A stretch of DNA of 64,000 nucleotides from Nocardia coubleae NBRC 108252. Lineage in GTDB: Bacteria; Actinomycetota; Actinomycetes; Mycobacteriales; Mycobacteriaceae. The translations under genes were made by a program, and so were the position numbers. The stretch lies in NCBI RefSeq assembly GCF_001612805.1, contig NZ_BDBD01000018.1, positions 124,001 to 188,000 of the forward strand. Direction: 5' to 3'. Below the pieces are notes generated by a model. It did not search any database and was not told the origin of the DNA. It saw only the letters and a program-made list of their open reading frames with translations. This document shows positions 42,404 through 49,929 of the stretch, one piece after another (position 1 is the first letter of the stretch; every line of letters begins with the position of its first letter).

Positions 42404-43276
42404 TCACGCCGTCACCTCCCGGTAGATCTCGGCAACGGTCGGCCTGACTTCGGTGAACTCACGCACCGATCCACGCGACAACGCCTCTTTCAAAATGGCA
42501 TCGGTCTCCGACGCCTCGAAAACCGCACGCCCACCGTCTATTTCAACGGATCGAATCCCGGGATGGGTCCGTAACCACTCCGCGTCACCGTCGACGACGA
42601 GCCGATACCGCAACCCGCCGGCGGAGCGGAGCTCGTCGACCGATCCCTGCCCGACCACCCGCCCCGAGGACAGAATGACGAGCCGGTCGCACAACCGCTC
42701 GACCAGATCGAGCTGATGCGAAGAGAACAGCACGGGCACACCCTTCGCCGCGTACTCCCGCAACAACTCCACCATCGAGTCGACGGCCAGCGGGTCCAGC
42801 CCGGAGAACGGTTCGTCGAGAATCAGCGCCGACGGCTCCGCGATCACCGCGGCCGCGATCTGCACCCGCTGCTGATTGCCGAGCGACAGCGACTCGAGCT
42901 TGTCCTTGGCCCGGTCGGCCAAACCGAACCGGTCGAGCAGGCCGAGCGCACGGGTCTTGGCCTCCTCGGCGGGCACAGCACGCAAGCGTGCGAGGTAGAC
43001 GAGCTGATCGAGCACCGGTTGCTTGGGGTAGAGCCCGCGTTCCTCCGGCATGTATCCGAAGGAGCGGCGATCCAGCGCCGTGACCGGCCGCCCGTCCCAG
43101 CGGACCTCGCCGGACTGTACGGCGAGCACGCCCATGATCATCCGCATGGTCGTGGTCTTGCCCGCCCCGTTGCCGCCGACGAAACCGGTGAGCACCCCCG
43201 GCGCCACCGTGAACGACACGTCGTCGACCGCGACCTTGTCGCCGAACCGGCGGACCACATGCGCGACTTCCAGCAT
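42404..43276 (-). CDS. ABC transporter ATP-binding protein (NatA-like)
   Basis: A 290-residue ATPase from ATG 43276 (GGGAGG just upstream). Walker A is GGNGAGKT (about 34-41), the signature is LSLGNQQR in place of LSGGQ, and Walker B is ALILDEPFSGLDP. The signature variant and the DUF4162-like C-terminus are usual for NatA-type ATPases. It is the first gene of a two-gene operon with the permease that follows. Confidence 0.88.
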   Translation of the reverse strand: MLEVAHVVRRFGDKVAVDDVSFTVAPGVLTGFVGGNGAGKTTTMRMIMGVLAVQSGEVRWDGRPVTALDRRSFGYMPEERGLYPKQPVLDQLVYLARLRAVPAEEAKTRALGLLDRFGLADRAKDKLESLSLGNQQRVQIAAAVIAEPSALILDEPFSGLDPLAVDSMVELLREYAAKGVPVLFSSHQLDLVERLCDRLVILSSGRVVGQGSVDELRSAGGLRYRLVVDGDAEWLRTHPGIRSVEIDGGRAVFEASETDAILKEALSRGSVREFTEVRPTVAEIYREVTA

Positions 43277-43325
43277 CGAACCTCCCCGTCTGTAGCCGTG
43301 CTCACAACCGTACCGGCCCAACGGA

Positions 43326-43802
43326 TTACCGGGGCGTGACCCAGGTGGTGATCTCGGCGCGCACCACCTCGACGCCGTCCTTGTCGAAGATCGACACCGG
43401 CACCGTCAGCTCGCGCCCTTCGGTGATCGCCGCGAAATCGGGGATCTCGGCCAGCTTCGCGACCGCGCGCAACCCCGACTCGGCCTTCGCCAGGTACTGC
43501 ACATTCATGCCTTTGGGGATCCAGCGATGGGTGGTCGGCACCGTCGCCTCGCTCAGCATGCCCATCGCCACCTCGGCCAGATTGCACGCGGCGATGGCGT
43601 GGAAGGTGCCGAGATGATTGTGGATGCCGAACCATTTCGGCGAGGTCACCTCGCACAGCCCGGGCTCGAGCCGCACCACTTGCGGCAGCACCGTGCCGAA
43701 GTAGGGGACCCGGGCCACCATCCCGAGTGAGAACAGCGCGTGCCCGATGCGGTTGTCGGGCAGCTTCTTCCAGCCGCGGTACGTCGCGGTTTCCTGTGCC
43801 AT
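43326..43802 (-). CDS. DUF4442 hotdog-fold protein, possible acyl-CoA thioesterase
   Basis: A 158-residue protein resembling the DUF4442 branch of hotdog thioesterases, with conserved HNHLGTFHAIAACNLAEVAMG and a C-terminal strand VEVVRAEITTWVTP. Such proteins are thought to hydrolyse acyl thioesters, but the substrate is unknown. It ends 50 bases before the ATPase start and could be the first gene of that operon. A perfect palindrome sits just before its start codon. Confidence 0.75.
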   Translation of the reverse strand: MAQETATYRGWKKLPDNRIGHALFSLGMVARVPYFGTVLPQVVRLEPGLCEVTSPKWFGIHNHLGTFHAIAACNLAEVAMGMLSEATVPTTHRWIPKGMNVQYLAKAESGLRAVAKLAEIPDFAAITEGRELTVPVSIFDKDGVEVVRAEITTWVTPR

Positions 43803-43808
43803 CCCCGT

Positions 43809-43828
43809 ATCTTACTCAAAAGTAAGAT
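43809..43828. promoter_or_regulatory. Perfect palindrome upstream of the DUF4442 gene, likely operator
   Basis: ATCTTACT-CAAA-AGTAAGAT has 8-base perfect arms. It lies 7 bases before the ATG on the minus strand and is AT-rich in GC-rich surroundings, which suits a repressor site of the TetR or MarR kind. It sits near the region where minus-strand and S10 transcription diverge. Confidence 0.55.
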
Positions 43829-43921
43829 AAGCGGGAAGCCCACCTGACCAGCGCCGGTGACCCGCCAGCTACCATGGTCGAGCACAGTCCGATCAGTGAC
43901 CGATGCCTCATGCCCCCCGAT

Positions 43922-43951
43922 TTGAAGAGCCTTGTCGGCATGGTGCATACT
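43922..43951 (+). promoter_or_regulatory. Candidate S10 operon promoter
   Basis: TTGAAG (43922-43927) and CATACT (43946-43951) are separated by 18 bases, a fair housekeeping sigma match. They lie about 300 bases before rpsJ, which leaves a long structured leader. This is inferred by eye only. Confidence 0.4.
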
Positions 43952-44021
43952 GTTCGGGTTGCCTTGCGCAGGATCGTCGCCCCTCGGGGCCGACGGGTCG
44001 AGCAGGGCAGGCAGCAGTTGT

Positions 44022-44050
44022 GTATCCCACCGGTTCGCCGGTGTGGATAC
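44022..44050 (+). promoter_or_regulatory. UUCG-loop hairpin in the S10 leader
   Basis: GTATCCCACCGG, loop TTCG, CCGGTGTGGATAC: a 12-bp stem with one bulged base closed by a stable UUCG tetraloop. It lies in the untranslated leader about 200 bases before rpsJ. It could serve in attenuation or ribosomal-protein feedback on the operon. The rest of the 43803-44251 gap shows no other clear element apart from the leader reading frame at 44110. Confidence 0.55.
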
Positions 44051-44109
44051 GTTCGGGACCACGTTGTAGCAAAAAGGGCGACACGCCCGACCGCGTGGAC
44101 CGGAGAACC

Positions 44110-44250
44110 ATGACAGATGAACAGCGGCGAGGACTGGGCGGTGCCCGGTGGCGATCTCGAAACCTCACGTGTGTTCGGGCTGTGCAAATGAGGGTGGTGC
44201 GGGAGCTTGCTCCTGTGACCACGAAGGAAAGCGGAGAAAAGGACACTTAG
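44110..44250 (+). CDS. Possible 46-residue leader peptide of the S10 operon
   Basis: The ATG at 44110 follows GGAG at five bases, and the frame ends in TAG one base before the rpsJ start. This is the spacing expected for translational coupling. The product is Arg-rich (MTDEQRRGLGGARWRSRNL at the start) and matches no family I know. It may simply be open by chance in the leader. The ribosome site and exact abutment to rpsJ are the only support. Confidence 0.3.
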   Translation: MTDEQRRGLGGARWRSRNLTCVRAVQMRVVRELAPVTTKESGEKDT

Positions 44251-44251
44251 C

Positions 44252-44557
44252 GTGGCGGGACAAAAGATCCGCATCAGGCTCAAGGCCTATGACCACGAGG
44301 CGATCGATGCGTCTGCGCGCAAGATCGTGGAGACGGTGACCCGCACCGGCGCCCGTGTGGTCGGGCCTGTGCCGTTGCCCACCGAGAAGAACGTGTACTG
44401 CGTCATCCGTTCGCCGCACAAGTACAAGGACTCGCGCGAACACTTCGAGATGCGTACACACAAGCGCCTCATCGACATCCTCGACCCGACGCCGAAGACG
44501 GTCGACGCGCTCATGCGCATCGACCTGCCGGCCAGCGTCGACGTCAACATTCAGTGA
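44252..44557 (+). CDS. rpsJ: 30S ribosomal protein S10
   Basis: A 101-residue protein of normal length with GTG start, beginning MAGQKIRIRLKAYDHEAID and ending in the conserved LPASVDVNI. It is part of the 30S head and, as NusE, of transcription antitermination complexes. It is the first gene of the S10 operon. Confidence 0.98.
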   Translation: MAGQKIRIRLKAYDHEAIDASARKIVETVTRTGARVVGPVPLPTEKNVYCVIRSPHKYKDSREHFEMRTHKRLIDILDPTPKTVDALMRIDLPASVDVNIQ

Positions 44558-44571
44558 CGGGGACTCGAGAT

Positions 44572-45237
44572 ATGACTGACAACAAGAACCGGCCCGCAGC
44601 CGGCATCCTGGGCACCAAGCTCGGCATGACCCAGGTCTTCGACGAGAAGAACCGCGTCGTCCCGGTCACCGTCATCAAGGCGGGCCCGAACGTGGTCACC
44701 CAGATCCGCACCGTGGAGCGCGACGGCTACTCGGCCGTCCAGATCGCTTTCGGCGCCATCGACCCGCGCAAGGTGAACAAGCCGGTTTCCGGCCAGTTCG
44801 CCAAGGCCGGTGTCACCCCGCGCCGCCACGTCACCGAGATCCGCGTCGCGGATGCCTCCACCTTCGAGGTCGGCCAGGAGCTTTCCGCCGACGTCTTCGA
44901 AGAGGGCACCTACGTCGACGTGACCGGAATCAGCAAGGGCAAGGGCTTCGCAGGCACCATGAAGCGTCACGGCTTCAAGGGCCAGGGCGCCTCGCACGGT
45001 GCGCAGGCTGTGCACCGTCGCCCGGGTTCCATCGGTGGCTGTGCCACTCCCGGCCGCGTGTTCAAGGGCATGCGCATGTCGGGCCGTATGGGTAACGACC
45101 GCGTGACCACGCAGAACCTGTCGGTTCACAAGGTCGACGCCGAGAACGGCCTGCTCCTGGTCAAGGGTGCCATCCCCGGCCGCAAGGGCAACGTCGTGAT
45201 CGTCAAGAGCGCCGTGAAGGGTGGTGCGCACGCATGA
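44572..45237 (+). CDS. rplC: 50S ribosomal protein L3
   Basis: A 221-residue protein. The start is ATG 44572 (MTDNKNRPAAGILGTKLGM); the frame runs upstream but without a better start. It shows the L3 blocks GMTQVF, FKGQGASHG and the GRMG loop that reaches the peptidyl transferase centre. It overlaps rplD by four bases. Confidence 0.97.
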   Translation: MTDNKNRPAAGILGTKLGMTQVFDEKNRVVPVTVIKAGPNVVTQIRTVERDGYSAVQIAFGAIDPRKVNKPVSGQFAKAGVTPRRHVTEIRVADASTFEVGQELSADVFEEGTYVDVTGISKGKGFAGTMKRHGFKGQGASHGAQAVHRRPGSIGGCATPGRVFKGMRMSGRMGNDRVTTQNLSVHKVDAENGLLLVKGAIPGRKGNVVIVKSAVKGGAHA

Positions 45238-45908
45238 CCAGCCTCGAGAAGAAGGCCAACCTGACGCTGACCGTTAAGGCTGCAGGCGGCAAGACCGAAG
45301 GCACCGTCGACCTCCCCGCGGAGATCTTCGACGTGACCGCCAACGTCGCGCTGATGCACCAGGTCGTCATCGCGCAGCTGGCCGCCGCTCGCCAGGGCAC
45401 CCACGCCACGAAGACTCGTGGCCAGGTCTCCGGTGGTGGCAAGAAGCCTTACCGCCAGAAGGGCACCGGCCGCGCCCGCCAGGGTTCGACCCGTGCGCCG
45501 CAGTTCGCCGGCGGTGGCACCGTCCACGGCCCGCAGCCGCGTGACTACAGCCAGCGGACCCCCAAGAAGATGAAGGCCGCCGCCCTGCGCGGTGCCCTGT
45601 CCGACCGGGCCCGCAACGAGCGCATCCACGTGATCACCGAACTGGTCTCGGGTCAGACCCCGTCGACCAAGGCCGCGAAGAGCTTCCTGTCCGAGCTGTC
45701 GGACCGCAAGAAGTTCCTCGTCGTCGTCGGTCGCGAGGACGTCGCCGCGTGGAAGAGCGTGGCGAACCTGCAGAACGTGCTGCCGATCGCCCCGGATCAG
45801 CTCAACACCTACGACGTCCTCAACAGCGACGAACTGGTGTTCAGCGTCGAGGCCCTGAACGCGTTCGTTCACGGTCCCGCCGAGGCGGCCCAGGAGGAGA
45901 GCAAGTGA
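45234..45908 (+). CDS. rplD: 50S ribosomal protein L4
   Basis: A 224-residue protein. The exit-tunnel loop is visible as GGGKKPYRQKGTGRARQGS, followed by PQFAGGGTVHGPQPRDY. In many bacteria L4 represses its own operon through the S10 leader. The start lies in the ATGA overlap with rplC and the stop in the GTGA overlap with rplW. Confidence 0.97.
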   Translation: MTSLEKKANLTLTVKAAGGKTEGTVDLPAEIFDVTANVALMHQVVIAQLAAARQGTHATKTRGQVSGGGKKPYRQKGTGRARQGSTRAPQFAGGGTVHGPQPRDYSQRTPKKMKAAALRGALSDRARNERIHVITELVSGQTPSTKAAKSFLSELSDRKKFLVVVGREDVAAWKSVANLQNVLPIAPDQLNTYDVLNSDELVFSVEALNAFVHGPAEAAQEESK

Positions 45909-46210
45909 GCACCATCGCCGACCCCCGCGACATCCTGCTCGCACCGGTCATCTCGGAGAAGTCCTACGGACTGATCGAGGAAGGTACCTACACCTTCCTG
46001 GTGCACCCGGATTCGAACAAGACGCAGATCAAGATCGCCGTCGAGAAGGTTTTCGGCGTCAAGGTCACCAGCGTCAACACCGCCAACCGTCAGGGCAAGC
46101 GCAAGCGGACCCGCTTCGGTTACGGCAAGCGCAAGGACACCAAGCGCGCGCTCGTGACCATCTCGGCCGACAGCAAGCCCATCGAGATCTTCGGAGGACC
46201 GGTCGCGTAA
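45905..46210 (+). CDS. rplW: 50S ribosomal protein L23
   Basis: A 101-residue protein with GTG start in the overlap with rplD. Diagnostic blocks are LLAPVISEKSYGL and the basic loop RQGKRKRTRFGYGKRKDTKR. It lies at the tunnel exit, where trigger factor and SRP bind. Confidence 0.97.
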   Translation: MSTIADPRDILLAPVISEKSYGLIEEGTYTFLVHPDSNKTQIKIAVEKVFGVKVTSVNTANRQGKRKRTRFGYGKRKDTKRALVTISADSKPIEIFGGPVA

Positions 46211-46243
46211 GCGGCTGGCGATCCAGAAAGCAGAGAAGAACTC

Positions 46244-47080
46244 ATGGCAATCCGTAAATACAAGCCGACTACACCGGGCCGTCGTGGCTCGAGTGTCTCG
46301 GACTTCGCCGAGATCACCCGGTCGACGCCGGAGAAGTCGCTGCTGCGCCCGCTCACCAAGTCCGGTGGTCGTAACGCGCACGGTCGCATCACCACGCGTC
46401 ACCGCGGTGGCGGTCACAAGCGTGCCTACCGTGTCATCGACTTCCGTCGACTGGACAAGGACGGCATCCCGGCCAAGGTCGCGCACATCGAGTACGACCC
46501 CAACCGCACCGCCAACATCGCACTGCTGCACTTCGCCGACGGCGAGAAGCGCTACATCATCGCGCCGAAGGGCATCAAGCAGGGCAGCCCGATCGAGTCC
46601 GGCCCCACGGCCGACATCAAGCCGGGTAACAACCTGCCGCTGCGCAACATCCCGACCGGTACCACGATCCACAACGTGGAGCTGCGTCCGGGCGGTGGCG
46701 CCAAGATGGCCCGTGCCGCAGGCATGAGCATTCAGCTGCTCGGCAAGGAAGGGCCGTACGCGACCCTTCGTATGCCGTCGGGTGAAATCCGCCGTGTCGA
46801 CGTGCGCTGCCGCGCCACCGTCGGCGAGGTCGGCAACGCCGAGCAGTCGAACATCAACTGGGGCAAGGCCGGCCGTATGCGCTGGAAGGGCCGTCGTCCT
46901 ACCGTCCGTGGTGTCGTCATGAACCCGGTCGACCACCCGCACGGTGGTGGTGAGGGTAAGACCTCCGGTGGTCGCCACCCGGTCTCCCCGTGGGGCCAGC
47001 CTGAGGGCCGTACCCGCAAGCCCAACCGCCCGAGCGACAAGCTCATCGTCCGCCGTCGCAAGACCGGCAAGAAGCGCTAA
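46244..47080 (+). CDS. rplB: 50S ribosomal protein L2
   Basis: A 278-residue protein of full length. It starts MAIRKYKPTTPGRRG and has the conserved MNPVDHPHGGGEGKT block near the peptidyl transferase centre, ending in KLIVRRRKTGKKR. The gene has its own ribosome site after a 33-base gap. Confidence 0.98.
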   Translation: MAIRKYKPTTPGRRGSSVSDFAEITRSTPEKSLLRPLTKSGGRNAHGRITTRHRGGGHKRAYRVIDFRRLDKDGIPAKVAHIEYDPNRTANIALLHFADGEKRYIIAPKGIKQGSPIESGPTADIKPGNNLPLRNIPTGTTIHNVELRPGGGAKMARAAGMSIQLLGKEGPYATLRMPSGEIRRVDVRCRATVGEVGNAEQSNINWGKAGRMRWKGRRPTVRGVVMNPVDHPHGGGEGKTSGGRHPVSPWGQPEGRTRKPNRPSDKLIVRRRKTGKKR

Positions 47081-47095
47081 AGGAGGAGGTAAGAA

Positions 47096-47377
47096 ATGCC
47101 ACGCAGCCTCAAGAAGGGCCCGTTCGTCGACGACCACCTCCTGAAGAAGGTGGACGTCCAGAACGAAAAAGGCACCAAGCAGGTCATCAAGACCTGGTCG
47201 CGTCGCTCGACCATCATCCCCGATTTCATCGGTCACACTTTCGCCGTCCACGACGGTCGCAAGCACGTCCCGGTGTTCGTCTCGGACAACATGGTCGGCC
47301 ACAAGCTCGGTGAGTTCGCGCCGACCAGGACGTTCAAGAGCCACGTCAAGGACGACCGGAAGAGCAAGCGGCGATGA
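47096..47377 (+). CDS. rpsS: 30S ribosomal protein S19
   Basis: A 93-residue protein, MPRSLKKGPFVDDHLLKKV to KDDRKSKRR, the standard S19 outline of the 30S head. A very strong AGGAGG ribosome site precedes the ATG. The stop overlaps the rplV start (ATGA). Confidence 0.98.
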   Translation: MPRSLKKGPFVDDHLLKKVDVQNEKGTKQVIKTWSRRSTIIPDFIGHTFAVHDGRKHVPVFVSDNMVGHKLGEFAPTRTFKSHVKDDRKSKRR

Positions 47378-47787
47378 CTGAAACCAACACCGAAACGGTT
47401 CAGAACCCGACTGCCCGCGCTACCGCTAAGCATGTGCGGGTCACCCCGATGAAGGCGCGTCGCGTCGTGGACATGGTCCGCGGCAAGCGTGTCGAGGACG
47501 CGCTGGCCATCCTGCGGTTCGCCCCGCAGGCCGCCAGCGAGCCGGTGGCCAAGGTCGTGGCTTCGGCCGCGGCGAACGCCGAGAACAACCTCGGCCTCAA
47601 CCCGGCCACCCTGGTCATCTCGACTGCGTTCGTCGACGAGGGTGCCACCATGAAGCGTTTCCAGCCGCGGGCCCAGGGCCGCGCGTTCCGGATCCGCAAG
47701 CGCACCAGCCACATCACCATCGAGGTCGAGAGCGTGCCCACTGCCGGCGCTGCCACTCGTAGCCGCCGGAAGGGAGGGGCAAAGTAA
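47374..47787 (+). CDS. rplV: 50S ribosomal protein L22
   Basis: A 137-residue protein. The conserved segment ARATAKHVRVTPMKARRVVD and the C-terminal hairpin PRAQGRAFRIRKRTSHI, which lines the exit tunnel, are intact. It ends directly before the rpsC start codon. Confidence 0.97.
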   Translation: MTETNTETVQNPTARATAKHVRVTPMKARRVVDMVRGKRVEDALAILRFAPQAASEPVAKVVASAAANAENNLGLNPATLVISTAFVDEGATMKRFQPRAQGRAFRIRKRTSHITIEVESVPTAGAATRSRRKGGAK

Positions 47788-48585
47788 ATGGGACAGAAAA
47801 TCAACCCCCATGGCTTCCGCCTCGGTATCACCACCGACTGGAAGTCGCGTTGGTACGCGGACAAGCAGTACGCGGAATACGTGAAGGAAGACGTTCAGAT
47901 CCGCAAGCTCCTCGCCACTGGCATGGAGCGGGCCGGCATCTCGAAGGTCGAGATCGAGCGCACCCGTGATCGCGTCCGTGTGGATATCCACACCGCGCGT
48001 CCCGGCATCGTGATCGGTCGCCGTGGCGCGGAGGCCGACCGCATCCGCGCCGAGCTGGAGAAGCTCACCAAGAAGCAGGTTCAGCTGAACATCCTCGAGG
48101 TCAAGAACCCCGAGTCGGATGCGCAGCTGGTTGCTCAGGGTGTTGCCGAGCAGCTGTCCAACCGTGTGGCGTTCCGTCGCGCGATGCGTAAGGCCATCCA
48201 GTCGGCCATGCGTTCGCCGAACGTCAAGGGCATCCGTGTGCAGTGCTCGGGCCGCCTCGGTGGCGCCGAAATGTCGCGCTCGGAGTTCTACCGTGAAGGT
48301 CGCGTCCCGCTGCACACGCTGCGCGCGGACATCGACTACGGCCTCTACGAGGCCAAGACCACCTTCGGTCGCATCGGCGTGAAGGTCTGGATCTACAAGG
48401 GTGACATCGTCGGTGGTCGTCGTGAGGTGACCGCTGCCGCTGCCGCTGCTCCGGATCGCCAGCGTCGCGAGCGTCCGAGCCGCCCCCGTCGGTCCGGTGC
48501 CACTGGCACCACCGCGACCAGCACCGAGGTCGGTCGCGCCGCCACCGCAGTGGCGGAGGCTCCGGCAGAGAACAAGGAGGGCTGA
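47788..48585 (+). CDS. rpsC: 30S ribosomal protein S3
   Basis: A 265-residue protein beginning MGQKINPHGFRLGIT. The KH-type block GIVIGRRGAEADRIR and the C-terminal GRLGGAEMSRSE are present. The Ala/Arg-rich tail of about 50 residues is usual in actinobacterial S3. Confidence 0.98.
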   Translation: MGQKINPHGFRLGITTDWKSRWYADKQYAEYVKEDVQIRKLLATGMERAGISKVEIERTRDRVRVDIHTARPGIVIGRRGAEADRIRAELEKLTKKQVQLNILEVKNPESDAQLVAQGVAEQLSNRVAFRRAMRKAIQSAMRSPNVKGIRVQCSGRLGGAEMSRSEFYREGRVPLHTLRADIDYGLYEAKTTFGRIGVKVWIYKGDIVGGRREVTAAAAAAPDRQRRERPSRPRRSGATGTTATSTEVGRAATAVAEAPAENKEG

Positions 48586-48588
48586 CGC

Positions 48589-49005
48589 ATGCTGATGCCC
48601 CGTAGGGTCAAGCACCGCAAGCAGCACCACCCCAGCCGCTCCGGCATGTCCAAGGGCGGCACCGCGGTGGCGTTCGGTGACTACGGCATCCAGGCTCTCG
48701 AGCCTGCCTACGTCACCAACCGTCAGATCGAGTCGGCGCGTATCGCGATGACCCGCCACATCAAGCGTGGCGGCAAGATCTGGATCAACATCTACCCCGA
48801 CCGCCCGCTCACCAAGAAGCCTGCCGAGACCCGCATGGGTTCCGGTAAGGGTTCGCCGGAGTGGTGGGTCGCGAACGTGAAGCCCGGTCGGGTCATGTTC
48901 GAGATGTCTTACCCCAACGAGGAGACCGCTCGCGAGGCCCTGCGCCGCGCGATGCACAAGCTCCCCATGAAGTGCAGGATCGTGACCAGGGAGGAGCAGT
49001 TCTGA
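48589..49005 (+). CDS. rplP: 50S ribosomal protein L16
   Basis: A 138-residue protein beginning MLMPRRVKHRKQHH, with KGGTAVAFGDYGIQALEP and the GKGSPEWWVANVKPG block near the A-site tRNA. The stop shares one base with the rpmC start. Confidence 0.98.
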   Translation: MLMPRRVKHRKQHHPSRSGMSKGGTAVAFGDYGIQALEPAYVTNRQIESARIAMTRHIKRGGKIWINIYPDRPLTKKPAETRMGSGKGSPEWWVANVKPGRVMFEMSYPNEETAREALRRAMHKLPMKCRIVTREEQF

Positions 49006-49244
49006 TGGCTACCGGAACACCGGCCGCAGAGCTCCGCGAGCTCAACGAAGAAGAGCTCGTGGCCAAACTGCGCGAGTCGAAGGAAGAGCTGTTCAACCTG
49101 CGCTTCCAGATGGCGACGGGTCAGCTCGACAACAACCGTCGTCTGCGCGTCGTCCGCCACGAGATCGCGCGCATTTACACGGTCATGCGTGAGCGCGAGC
49201 TCGGCCTGGCCACGGCGCCCGCGGGCAAGGGAGATGCGGCATGA
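49005..49244 (+). CDS. rpmC: 50S ribosomal protein L29
   Basis: A 79-residue helical hairpin protein (ELREL, then KEELFNLRFQMATGQLDN). The ATG at 49005 overlaps the rplP stop (TGATG). The C-terminal Ala/Gly tail is slightly longer than the enterobacterial form. Confidence 0.97.
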   Translation: MATGTPAAELRELNEEELVAKLRESKEELFNLRFQMATGQLDNNRRLRVVRHEIARIYTVMRERELGLATAPAGKGDAA

Positions 49245-49510
49245 GCGAGAAGAAGGAAGAGCGCGGCAGCCGCAAGGTTCGTAGCGGCTACGTCGTCTCG
49301 GACAAGATGAACAAGACGATCGTCGTCGAGCTGGAAGACCGTCACCGGCACCCGCTCTACGGCAAGATCATTCGCACCACCTCCAAGGTGAAGGCGCATG
49401 ACGAGAACGAGATCGCCGGCGTCGGCGACCGCGTTCAGCTGATGGAGACCCGTCCGCTGTCGGCCACCAAGCGCTGGCGTCTGGTCGAGGTCCTGGAGAA
49501 GGCCAAGTAA
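49241..49510 (+). CDS. rpsQ: 30S ribosomal protein S17, last gene of the S10 operon
   Basis: An 89-residue protein with the S17 blocks GYVVSDKMNKTIVV, HPLYGKII and the KAHDENEIAGVGDRV strand. It starts in the ATGA overlap with rpmC. A strong terminator follows and rplN does not come next, as in mycobacteria, where the S10 and spc clusters are also separated by other genes. Confidence 0.98.
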   Translation: MSEKKEERGSRKVRSGYVVSDKMNKTIVVELEDRHRHPLYGKIIRTTSKVKAHDENEIAGVGDRVQLMETRPLSATKRWRLVEVLEKAK

Positions 49511-49542
49511 GGTCCCTCCTCGATCCATCGAGATCGTTGCCA

Positions 49543-49577
49543 CGAAGGCCCGTTTCCCTCTGGGAGGCGGGCCTTCG
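49543..49577 (+). terminator. S10 operon terminator
   Basis: CGAAGGCCCG and CGGGCCTTCG form a 10-bp perfect stem, with a second inner pairing CCCTC/GGGAGG. It lies 33 bases after the rpsQ stop. Confidence 0.88.
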
Positions 49578-49618
49578 TCGTGTCGCGGGCTAGGTGATAT
49601 TGCCGGATATCATGCGGA

Positions 49619-49810
49619 ATGGCCATAACACTGCATCTCGACGGCGATGATGACCGGCGCCTGACCGAGCTGGCCGAGCGTCTCGGACTGAGCGAGCAGC
49701 ATTTGGCGCAAGGGGCAATTCGCATGTACGTCGCTCGGCACGAGGCGTTCGGTGCGGTGGTCTACTCGATCATGGACGAGCACGCCGTGCTGATGCGGCG
49801 GCTTGCGTGA
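49619..49810 (+). CDS. Ribbon-helix-helix antitoxin-like protein
   Basis: A 63-residue protein, MAITLHLDGDDDRRLTELAE followed by RLGLSEQHLAQGAIRMYVAR: a strand and two helices in the CopG/Arc pattern. The start codon is ATG. It overlaps the following reading frame by four bases (GTGA), the normal layout for an antitoxin before its toxin. The downstream partner is a Doc-like fragment, so this antitoxin probably outlived its toxin. Confidence 0.7.
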   Translation: MAITLHLDGDDDRRLTELAERLGLSEQHLAQGAIRMYVARHEAFGAVVYSIMDEHAVLMRRLA

Positions 49811-49929
49811 GCTACCTCGGCTGCACTGAGAGTGTCGTTGTTGCCCGCGAGGTGGGCCTGGCGCCGGACGCAGAGCTCGCGCGGAGCTTGGACTCTTGGT
49901 CCGAAAGGATCGCCGGCCTCAGCCGGTGA
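49807..49929 (+). pseudogene. Truncated Doc (death-on-curing) toxin remnant
   Basis: A 40-residue frame from GTG 49807. Its start, VSYLGCTESVVVAREVGLAP, fits the N-terminus of Doc/Fic-type toxins (Y-L plus an AR-x-x-G-L stretch). The rest of the domain is missing, including the HxFxD/NGNK motif needed for target phosphorylation. The frame runs into the 3' end of the convergent membrane-protein gene (11-base overlap). That suggests the toxin was cut off when that gene arrived. Homology over so short a stretch is tentative. Confidence 0.5.
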
